DNA from: an uncultured Bacilli bacterium
GTDB taxonomy: Bacteria; Bacillota_I; Bacilli_A; RF39; UBA660
NCBI GenBank assembly: GCA_947589165.1
Contig: CANQCH010000069.1
Span: forward strand, 1-5,917
Length of the DNA stretch: 5,917 nucleotides
Direction of reading: 5' to 3'
This document shows positions 1-5,801 of this stretch, in pieces (position 1 is the stretch's first letter; the number at the start of each line of letters is the position of its first letter). A model generated the notes under the pieces. That model was not told the origin of the DNA. It saw only the letters and a list, made by a program, of their open reading frames with translations, and ran no database searches. The position numbers were made by a program, and so were the translations under genes.

Positions 1-1
1 T

Positions 2-619
2 GGAACTTTCTTATCATTATTAGATAAAAAAATAGAACTTCAATCTAAAAAAATAGAAGCCCTTAAGTTATATAAAAAGTGGCTTTTAAAAAAGCAATAT
101 TATAATATTAAAAACATAAATAATGTTGAAATATCGCAATTTGCACAAGTATATCAACCAATAACCATCTCTACAGCAAATTTAAAAAATGGAAAATACA
201 GTGTTTTTGGTGCAAATGGCATTATTGGTCATCATGATGAATATAACCACGAATTAGAACAAGTTACAATTAGTTGCCGTGGTGAAAATTCGGGAAAGAT
301 AAATTTTACTCCACAAAAATGTTGGATAAACGGAAATTCAATGGTAATTAATATTGATAATTCTTCCAAAATAACAAAAGAATATCTTTATTATATTTTA
401 AGTAGTCAAAATTTGAACTATTTAATCTCAGGATCTGGTCAACCTCAAATAACTAAGGATGTTGTTTTAAGTCATAAAATACCTCTCATAGAATATAAAA
501 AGCAACTTCATTACACAATAATTTTCAAACATTTTGATATTAAAATAAATCTAGAAAACAATAAACTTTTTAAATTAGAGTTACTAAAAAAAGGACTTAT
601 GCAAAATATGTTTGTATAA
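2..619 (+). CDS. hsdS: Type I R-M specificity subunit HsdS, C-terminal part (5' end outside window)
   Basis: DNA-recognition subunit of a type I R-M enzyme: it binds two HsdM to form the methyltransferase and also HsdR for restriction. The frame is open from the left edge to TAA at 617-619, giving 205 residues and no start. Residues 1-32 are the central conserved helix (LLDKKIELQSKKIEALK, then KKWLLKKQ). About 38-165 is the second target-recognition domain, with family hallmarks VFGANGIIGHHDEYN, VTISCRGENSG, WINGNSMV and GSGQPQI. About 166-205 is the C-terminal helix ending KKGLMQNMF, which echoes the central one, as expected for the two-fold HsdS layout. The ATG at 341 is internal (residue 114) and not a gene start. 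Full family members are around 400 residues, so about half is missing off-window. It is transcribed toward hsdM/hsdR, so its promoter must lie to the left. I see no frameshift. Which bases it recognises cannot be read. Confidence 0.93.
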   Translation, partial: GTFLSLLDKKIELQSKKIEALKLYKKWLLKKQYYNIKNINNVEISQFAQVYQPITISTANLKNGKYSVFGANGIIGHHDEYNHELEQVTISCRGENSGKINFTPQKCWINGNSMVINIDNSSKITKEYLYYILSSQNLNYLISGSGQPQITKDVVLSHKIPLIEYKKQLHYTIIFKHFDIKINLENNKLFKLELLKKGLMQNMFV

Positions 620-628
620 GTCCTTTTT
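588..628. terminator. Bidirectional intrinsic terminator between convergent hsdS and HEPN-like gene
   Basis: A perfect 13-bp inverted repeat, AAAAAGGACTTAT (588-600) and ATAAGTCCTTTTT (616-628). It extends inward through a G-T wobble (601/615) and CAAA/TTTG (602-605/611-614) to a 5-nt loop, giving an 18-bp stem. On the plus strand the stem ends in five T. On the minus strand it runs into seven T (complement of A586-592). It can therefore stop hsdS transcripts and the hsdR-hsdM operon. The left arm encodes the last HsdS residues, and both stop codons lie in the right arm, so the element is built from coding sequence. Confidence 0.85.
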
Positions 629-1175
629 ATATTAATTTCATTAAATCATTAAATTGTTTTTCTAATTTTCCATTTGATAAATCAATAAAAGGAATATATA
701 GATAATAAATCTTACTAACTTCATCAAATATTATATTAATTACTTTTTCAAAAACATTATTTTTTATTGGATATTCTTTAAAAATTTTTTGAGAATTAAT
801 AAAATATTCCTTATCATTATGAGCAATATATTTATCCCTATATTTTTTTAATTTTTCTCTTAATTCTTCATTTTTTAATATGCTTTCTAATTTTTCAATA
901 GATTTATTAATTTCGTCATTTGATTTAAAATTATTAATTTCTTTTTTTGAAATTTTAATCAAACTTTGCAAACTTCTCTGTTCTCGATCATCTAATAATT
1001 TTGCTAATTCTACGAAAAATGTTTTTTCCAAAGATGAAAGTATTGTACAAAAAACATAACTATATTTATTTGTTTTTTTATAATTAATTTTAATTAATTT
1101 ATAAAGAGAAAAATATTTTTTTAAAGATGAAACATTATAATAAAAACTTTCTAAAAATTCTTCAAAATCAATCAT
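627..1175 (-). CDS. HEPN (AbiU2-like) domain protein, putative ribonuclease, third gene of hsd operon
   Basis: A 182-residue soluble protein with no signal peptide or membrane segment, mostly helical and rich in Lys, Asn, Ile and Glu. Two stretches suggest the HEPN superfamily, AbiU2-like branch: a helix containing FVELAKLLDDREQRSLQSLIK (about 54-74, split as FVELAKLLDD and REQRSLQSLIK), and the motif RDKYIAHND (113-121) with the R-x5-H spacing (R113, H119) typical of HEPN RNase active sites. In known HEPN RNases this pair cleaves RNA as a dimer; that activity is inferred here. No MNT nucleotidyltransferase partner is visible. Its ATG overlaps the hsdM TGA (ATGA, 1172-1175), with only a weak SD-like GGATTAG/AGAAGAA upstream inside hsdM. 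Expression should therefore depend on translational coupling to hsdM. By hand count G+C is 79/480 (about 17%) over 661-1140, far below hsdM, hinting at separate acquisition. It could also be a catalytically silent HEPN protein or an R-M accessory factor. Confidence 0.68.
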   Translation of the reverse strand: MIDFEEFLESFYYNVSSLKKYFSLYKLIKINYKKTNKYSYVFCTILSSLEKTFFVELAKLLDDREQRSLQSLIKISKKEINNFKSNDEINKSIEKLESILKNEELREKLKKYRDKYIAHNDKEYFINSQKIFKEYPIKNNVFEKVINIIFDEVSKIYYLYIPFIDLSNGKLEKQFNDLMKLI

Positions 1176-2734
1176 ATTTCTTCTAATCCAAGTTCCTTAA
1201 GATATACATTAAGTTCTTTATCAACTTCAGCAATTTCTTTATCTATATCTTTTAAATCTTTTTGAACTTGTTTTATATCTATTTCTTCTTCCTCTTCAAA
1301 TGTATCCACATATCTAGGAATATTTAAATTATATTCATTTTCTTCAACTTCACTCATAGGAGCAACATGACAATATTTTTCTATTTCCACTCTATTAATA
1401 TATGTTTTAATAATTTTATCAACATCTTCATCTCTAAGTCTATTTTGATTTTTACCTGCCTCAAAATCTTTAGAAGCATCAATAAACAAAATATTATCTT
1501 CGTGTTCTCTACATTTTTTAAATACTAGAATACAAGTCGGAATACTTGTTCCGTAAAATATATTTGCTGGTAACCCAATTACAGCATCTAACCAATTTTT
1601 GTTTTGAATAATATATTTTCTGATAGTTCCTTCAGATGCTCCACGGAACAAAACACCATGCGGTAAAACTACAGCCATAGTTCCATTGTCAGATAATGAA
1701 TATAACATATGACAAATAAATGCATAATCTGCTTTTGATTTTGGTGCCAATTTGCCATACATAGAAAATCTATCATCTTCTAAAAATTTAGGATTAGCAC
1801 TCCATTTTGCTGAATAAGGAGGATTAGCAACTATTGCATCAAAAGGAATTTTATCCAAATGTTGTGGGTTCTCCAATGTATCATCATTTTTAATATCAAA
1901 ATGTTTAAAAGATACGCCATGAAGTAACATATTCATTCTTGCCAAATTATATGTTGTTGAAATAGATTCTTGGCCATAATAAGTAGCAACTTTTGCTTCG
2001 TTGCCAACTCTTAAAAGTAATGATCCAGAGCCGCATGTAGGATCATAAACCGTTTTTAACGATGATTTATTTATAGTGACTAATTTAGCTAAAATTTTTG
2101 ATACTTGTTGCGGAGTATAAAATTCTCCGGCTTTTTTTCCTGCATCAGCCGCAAATTTGGAAATAAGGTACTCATAAGCATCACCTAAAATATCTATTTC
2201 AGCATCATTGTAACTAAAATCAATGTCATCAATTTTTTGCATAACTGTAGATATTAATTTTGTTCTTTCTGCTTCTCCCTTACCCAATCTTGTAGATGCT
2301 AAATCCATGTCATCAAACAAATTTCTAAAATCTTCTTCAGATTCTTCACCTTCCGTAGATGCAGTTATAGAATTTACTGCGTTAGCCAAATGTGTAATAT
2401 CAAATTTTCCTGTTTTTATTTCTTTTATTAATGACGACCATAAATATTTTGGTTGAATATAATAGCCAATATCAGAAGAATCAATTAAATCTTCTTTTAA
2501 TCCTTCACGATATTCTGCTTTTTTCCAAGCATCCTCATAAGACATTTCTCCCTTTAGCATATGATTATCAACATAAGAAATCATATTTTCAGATAAATAT
2601 CTATAAAAAATTAAACTAAGTATGTAATTTTTAAATTCATTAGCATCCATATTGCCTCGAAGATCATTGGCAATATTCCATAGTTGTTTCTGTAATTCGC
2701 TTTGTTGCAATTGTTGTTTTTCTTCTGTACTCAT
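1172..2734 (-). CDS. hsdM: Type I R-M DNA N6-adenine methyltransferase subunit HsdM
   Basis: Modification subunit: it transfers methyl from S-adenosylmethionine to adenine N6 at sites chosen by HsdS, and is also needed for restriction. The 520 residues are full length. An N-terminal HsdM helical domain (about 12-140) includes LQKQLWNIANDLRG and YILSLIFYRYLSEN. The pre-catalytic segment has EFYTPQQVSKIL (204-215). SAM-binding motif I is DPTCGSGSLL (231-240) and catalytic motif IV is NPPY (304-307). The C-terminal 480-516 is an acidic run followed by a Lys/Glu heptad-like helix, probably contacting HsdS. The start at 2734 is supported by AGGAG at 2751-2747, 12 nt upstream, overlapping the hsdR stop. 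The 15-nt gap from hsdR and the 4-nt overlap with the next gene indicate one mRNA. All key motifs are intact, so the enzyme is probably active if its HsdS is. G+C by hand count is 153/480 (32%) in 1741-2220. Confidence 0.97.
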   Translation of the reverse strand: MSTEEKQQLQQSELQKQLWNIANDLRGNMDANEFKNYILSLIFYRYLSENMISYVDNHMLKGEMSYEDAWKKAEYREGLKEDLIDSSDIGYYIQPKYLWSSLIKEIKTGKFDITHLANAVNSITASTEGEESEEDFRNLFDDMDLASTRLGKGEAERTKLISTVMQKIDDIDFSYNDAEIDILGDAYEYLISKFAADAGKKAGEFYTPQQVSKILAKLVTINKSSLKTVYDPTCGSGSLLLRVGNEAKVATYYGQESISTTYNLARMNMLLHGVSFKHFDIKNDDTLENPQHLDKIPFDAIVANPPYSAKWSANPKFLEDDRFSMYGKLAPKSKADYAFICHMLYSLSDNGTMAVVLPHGVLFRGASEGTIRKYIIQNKNWLDAVIGLPANIFYGTSIPTCILVFKKCREHEDNILFIDASKDFEAGKNQNRLRDEDVDKIIKTYINRVEIEKYCHVAPMSEVEENEYNLNIPRYVDTFEEEEEIDIKQVQKDLKDIDKEIAEVDKELNVYLKELGLEEI

Positions 2735-2746
2735 ATTATAAATTCA

Positions 2747-2751
2747 CTCCT
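2747..2751 (-). promoter_or_regulatory. Shine-Dalgarno site of hsdM, overlapping hsdR stop
   Basis: AGGAG on the minus strand ends 12 nt before the hsdM ATG. The last two bases of the hsdR stop codon TAG (2752-2750) fall within it, so ribosomes ending hsdR release on top of the hsdM initiation site. This suggests coupled, stoichiometric synthesis. Confidence 0.75.
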
Positions 2752-5500
2752 ATAAATATTTTTTTACTAATGATAATATAAACATTTTTAATTTTTTTAT
2801 AGTATTTCTTCTTTCAATAAATGTACCCATAATAGAATCTTGAATTTTTTTATCTGGAAAAATGCCACTATACTCATATTCTAAAATAATATCATTTAAA
2901 ACATTTATATCAATATTATTTTCTTTAGCAAATTTTTCAATTTCAAATTCTCGTTCTTTATTCATGTGGATATTATAAGCATCATCGATTGAATCTTCAG
3001 GTTGTAAATTTGGTATAACCTCGTTTAAGAATTTTTTGATTAAGTCTAACTTCATATATAACTCATCATCAGTAACATTAATTAATTTGCTTTCAATATT
3101 ATCTATATCCTTCTTTTGTTGTTTCTTATCAACTAAATCAATTTCTCTAATTAAATTTAAAATATACGCTACATTTATTTTATCTGTTTGAATTAATTCC
3201 AATGAGAAATCAATATCTTGTAGTATTGACACTTTATTGAAAGATTCTGATACTCCACGATATATATTTAAATATTTGCTTTTATAATCTAAAATTTCTT
3301 GCATTGATATTCCCAATTTAGCAGTATTCAAATCAAAGTCATTAAAATTTTGCAAGTTTACTAATGTTCTTGATAAATCTCTAAATGCCAAAATAAATTT
3401 TCTTAGATCATCTTCGCTTTCCAAATTATCAACATCTTCTACAATAGGTGCAATATCACGTAACTTTTTTAATTGTTTTTTAAATTGTTCTAAATATATT
3501 TTATATGGTTTCATTAAAACAATTTCTGTATTATTGGTTTGAGAAAATAATTTTATTGCTTCATCTACATCCTCTTTCGTAGTTTGATCATAGCAAACAA
3601 TATTTCCAAATGGCTTAGTCTTTTTTTCAATTCTATTAGTTCGAGAAAATGCTTGAATTAAAGAATGATAAGTTAAATGCTTATCTAAATAAAGAGTATT
3701 TAATTTTTGTGAATTGTACCCAGTTAAAAACATATCTACAACTAACAAAATATCAATATCAACATTTCTAAATTTTTTATCAACATCTTTAAAATATGCT
3801 TCTACATTGTTAGTTGAAAAATTAGTGCCATATTTATTATTATAATCCCTAATTATTTTTTCTAGCGAATCACGTGAATGCTCCTTTTGATTTTCTAAAT
3901 CTTCATTTGCTTCATAAGTAAAAATTGCTCCTATGTTTAAATCCGTATCCATAGACTTAAATATATCATAATATTGAATTAGCATTTTTACAGAGGATAC
4001 CGCAAAAATAGCATTATAAGTTCCATTACGAGTTTTTGTTTTATGATGTTCAACAATATTACGAGCTACTAAACCAAGTCTTTCAGGATTACTAAGTGCT
4101 TCTTCTTTATCTATTGCTGATACTTTTTCATCTATAGAATTTGGTTTAATTTTCATTGTCTTAATATAATCAACTGAAAAGCCCAAAACATTTTCATCTT
4201 TTATAGCATCTTTAATTAAATACGTATGCAAACAATTTTTAAAGATGTCAGCAGTGGTACGACCATCTTGGGATTTATTAATTTCAAATCTGGGAGTTCC
4301 AGTAAATCCAAAATATTGTGCTTTAGAAAAATGCTTAGCAATTACTTTATGCATATCTCCAAATTGAGAACGATGACATTCATCAATTATAAAAATTGTT
4401 TTTAAATCTTTATATTTATCAATCAATTCTTTATATTTCGGATTTTTAACAGCATTAGCCATTTTTTGAATAGTAGTAACTATTAATGGTTTAGTTGAAT
4501 CTCTCATTTGTTCAACCAATTTATCCGTTTGATCTGTTAAATCAACACAATTAGGTTCATACTTATTAAATTCGTCCAATGTTTGTTTATCTAAATCTTT
4601 TCTATCAACAAGAAAAAATACTTGATTTATTTGAGGTTGTATTGATAATACCTTACTGGCCTTAAATGACGTTAAAGTTTTTCCCGACCCTGTAGTATGC
4701 CAAATATAGCCGTTACTAGTTGTATTAATTGCTTTATCTATTAATACCTCAACAGCATAAACTTGATATGGTCTAAGAATCATTAAACTCTTTTCAGTTT
4801 CATTTAAAACCATATAACGTGCTATCATTTTAGAAACGTGACATCTTTCAAGAAAAAATACAATAAATTGTTCTAAATTTGTTATACGATTATTATCAAA
4901 ATCAGTCCAATAGAAAGTATGAGAAAATAATAAATCTCCATCTCCATTAGCAAAATATTTGGTATCAACTCCATTACTTATTACAAAAATTTGAATAAAT
5001 TTAAACAGTCCAGGATAAGAATGTTTTTTATATCTTAATATTTGATTAAAAGCCTCCTTAAAATCAATCCCTCTTTTTTTTAATTCAATTTGAACTAACG
5101 GAAGACCATTGATCAATAAAGTAACGTCATATCTATTTTTATATGTTCCAACAACATTAATTTGATGTGTAACCTGATAAGTATTTTTACACCAATCTTT
5201 GGAATTAAATAATTCTATATAAATTTTTTCACCATTATCTCTTTCAATATTTTGTTTTTGTCTTAATTCCTTCGCAGATTGAAACACACTTTTATTTAAA
5301 ATTTTTGCTAAAACTCTATTAAATTCTTTATCTGACAATGGTTTATTTTTTAAAACCTCTTTATTATGTCTATTTAATTGTTCTTTAAAATTACTTAATA
5401 ACTCCTTTTCATTATTAATTTCAATTTTTTCATAGCCTTGTTTTTGTAACTCTACAATAATTCTTTCTTCTAATTTTTTTTCACTTTCATACTCATTCAT
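2750..5500 (-). CDS. hsdR: Type I R-M restriction/translocase subunit HsdR
   Basis: Motor and nuclease subunit: on unmethylated targets it reels in DNA using ATP and cuts at a distance. The 916 residues carry, in order, a PD-(D/E)xK nuclease with D125 and E139-L-K141 (VQIELKK), followed by a Q153-x3-Y157 motif typical of type I nucleases. Next come the helicase motifs: Walker A HTTGSGKT (268-275), DECH box (373-376) in IIDECHRSQFG, motif III FTGTP (399-403), and second RecA-like domain motifs MFLTGYNSQKLNTLYLDK (590-607) and QAFSRTNR (616-623). A helical C-terminal region of about 250 residues follows, which in the family docks to the methyltransferase. The motif set resembles the EcoR124I (type IC) group, though somewhat shorter than that roughly 1,000-residue protein. 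The start at 5500 has GAGGG 9 nt upstream. As first gene of the operon it defines the promoter side. Two A8 tracts lie in the coding strand (codons 6-8 and 140-143). No lesion is seen. Confidence 0.97.
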   Translation of the reverse strand: MNEYESEKKLEERIIVELQKQGYEKIEINNEKELLSNFKEQLNRHNKEVLKNKPLSDKEFNRVLAKILNKSVFQSAKELRQKQNIERDNGEKIYIELFNSKDWCKNTYQVTHQINVVGTYKNRYDVTLLINGLPLVQIELKKRGIDFKEAFNQILRYKKHSYPGLFKFIQIFVISNGVDTKYFANGDGDLLFSHTFYWTDFDNNRITNLEQFIVFFLERCHVSKMIARYMVLNETEKSLMILRPYQVYAVEVLIDKAINTTSNGYIWHTTGSGKTLTSFKASKVLSIQPQINQVFFLVDRKDLDKQTLDEFNKYEPNCVDLTDQTDKLVEQMRDSTKPLIVTTIQKMANAVKNPKYKELIDKYKDLKTIFIIDECHRSQFGDMHKVIAKHFSKAQYFGFTGTPRFEINKSQDGRTTADIFKNCLHTYLIKDAIKDENVLGFSVDYIKTMKIKPNSIDEKVSAIDKEEALSNPERLGLVARNIVEHHKTKTRNGTYNAIFAVSSVKMLIQYYDIFKSMDTDLNIGAIFTYEANEDLENQKEHSRDSLEKIIRDYNNKYGTNFSTNNVEAYFKDVDKKFRNVDIDILLVVDMFLTGYNSQKLNTLYLDKHLTYHSLIQAFSRTNRIEKKTKPFGNIVCYDQTTKEDVDEAIKLFSQTNNTEIVLMKPYKIYLEQFKKQLKKLRDIAPIVEDVDNLESEDDLRKFILAFRDLSRTLVNLQNFNDFDLNTAKLGISMQEILDYKSKYLNIYRGVSESFNKVSILQDIDFSLELIQTDKINVAYILNLIREIDLVDKKQQKKDIDNIESKLINVTDDELYMKLDLIKKFLNEVIPNLQPEDSIDDAYNIHMNKEREFEIEKFAKENNIDINVLNDIILEYEYSGIFPDKKIQDSIMGTFIERRNTIKKLKMFILSLVKKYL

Positions 5501-5509
5501 TAATTACAT

Positions 5510-5514
5510 CCCTC
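5510..5514 (-). promoter_or_regulatory. Shine-Dalgarno site of hsdR
   Basis: GAGGG on the minus strand, 9 nt before the ATG at 5500. An ATG at 5509-5507 between them is followed at once by TAA, so it cannot be the start. This fixes translation at 5500. Confidence 0.75.
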
Positions 5515-5535
5515 AAATAAAAACTATACAACTCT

Positions 5536-5564
5536 ATTATATAATAACGCTAATTAATTTTAAA
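5536..5564 (-). promoter_or_regulatory. Probable sigma-70/SigA promoter of the hsdR-hsdM-HEPN operon
   Basis: Minus-strand -10 TATAAT (5541-5536, perfect consensus) with -35 TTTAAA (5564-5559, 4 of 6) and a 17-bp spacer. Transcription would begin near 5529, giving a leader of about 28 nt that contains the hsdR SD. In such AT-rich DNA chance matches are common, but position and spacing fit well. The -35 lies inside the left arm of the inverted repeat at 5551-5586, so a bound regulator could repress it. Confidence 0.55.
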
Positions 5565-5586
5565 GATTTTTGTTTAAAATTAATTA
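5551..5586. repeat. Perfect 14-bp inverted repeat with 8-bp spacer, candidate operator
   Basis: Arms TAATTAATTTTAAA (5551-5564) and TTTAAAATTAATTA (5573-5586) are exact reverse complements, separated by GATTTTTG. The element lies upstream of both predicted transcription starts, so it should act as DNA, not as an RNA hairpin. It covers the predicted hsdR -35. The arms are purely A/T, which lowers their significance. Confidence 0.5.
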
Positions 5587-5599
5587 TTAGTACAATGAA

Positions 5600-5758
5600 T
5601 TACTTATATACAACAACATAATTAGCTTCATCATATTTCATGATATCTTAAGCTATTTTATACAATTTAATATTACATTCATTATATATATCATTAAAGC
5701 TTTACAAATTCTCTTCATTATAAAAATCACTCTTACACAATATATTTAGTTTACGTTT
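5600..5758 (-). pseudogene. Possible decayed coding remnant of unknown identity
   Basis: The minus-strand frame from 5758 to TAA at 5602-5600 reads like protein but has two in-frame TAA codons (5704-5702 and 5650-5648). Segments include KSDFYNEENL, then SFNDIYNECNIKLYKIA, then DIMKYDEANYVVVYK. From 5731 to 5603, G falls at codon positions 1, 2 and 3 in 13, 3 and 5 cases, the bias expected of coding DNA. An in-frame repeat (SDFYNE and NDIYNE, 12 codons apart) is also seen. I do not recognise a family. The frame has no usable start with a ribosome binding site. It may be the broken end of a lost gene, or chance in AT-rich sequence. Confidence 0.3.
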
Positions 5759-5778
5759 CTACTTTTTTATGTTAAAAT
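5750..5778 (+). promoter_or_regulatory. Probable promoter of the XRE regulator gene
   Basis: -35 TTTACG (5750-5755, 4 of 6) and -10 TAAAAT (5773-5778, 5 of 6) with a 17-bp spacer. The start would be near 5785, giving a short leader of about 17 nt. The -10 sits inside the palindrome GTTAA-AATA-TTAAC (5771-5784), a plausible autoregulatory operator. Confidence 0.5.
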
Positions 5779-5787
5779 ATTAACCAG

Positions 5788-5794
5788 AAAGGGA
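5788..5794 (+). promoter_or_regulatory. Shine-Dalgarno site of XRE regulator gene
   Basis: AAAGGGA, 7 nt before the ATG at 5802. It decides this start and supports the short open frame at the right edge as a real gene. Confidence 0.7.
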
Positions 5795-5801
5795 CGATAA
5801 A

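Larger units (their letters stand above)
5501..5801. other. Divergent intergenic regulatory region between hsdR and XRE regulator
   Basis: About 300 bp without an intact gene. It contains the outward-facing promoters of hsdR and the HTH gene, a perfect inverted repeat over the hsdR -35, a small palindrome over the HTH-gene -10, an imperfect hairpin near the middle (TAGCTT 5623-5628 with AAGCTA 5650-5655, inner arms ATCAT 5630-5634 and ATGAT 5640-5644), the palindrome TAAAGCTTTA (5695-5704), and a stop-interrupted frame that looks like decayed coding DNA. I see no tRNA, riboswitch or intrinsic terminator in it. Confidence 0.7.

Noticed and set aside
341..619. A 92-aa plus-strand open frame starting at ATG 341 as a separate small gene
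   Set aside because: The same frame is open back to base 2 and continuous with HsdS domains; the ATG is residue 114 of the visible HsdS part, between WINGNS and VINID.
1172..1175. TGA read as tryptophan (Mycoplasma/Spiroplasma code)
   Set aside because: The Trp codons checked (for example in HsdR KDWCKN and HsdS CWING) are TGG, and TGA at 1174-1172 is the natural end of hsdM with a coupled ATG.
2223..2456. A 77-aa plus-strand frame
   Set aside because: Antisense to the intact hsdM, with no ribosome binding site or recognisable protein; a shadow frame.
2431..2619. A 62-aa plus-strand frame
   Set aside because: Antisense to the hsdM N-terminal domain; no supporting signals.
5595..5621. Tiny plus-strand frame MNYLYTTT from ATG 5595
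   Set aside because: Eight codons, no Shine-Dalgarno sequence, and it runs against the better coding-like signal on the minus strand.
5623..5655. Hairpin TAGCTT...AAGCTA as an intrinsic terminator
   Set aside because: The stem is interrupted, only 6+5 bp and AT-rich, with no clear T run and no gene ending into it; kept only as a note within the intergenic region.
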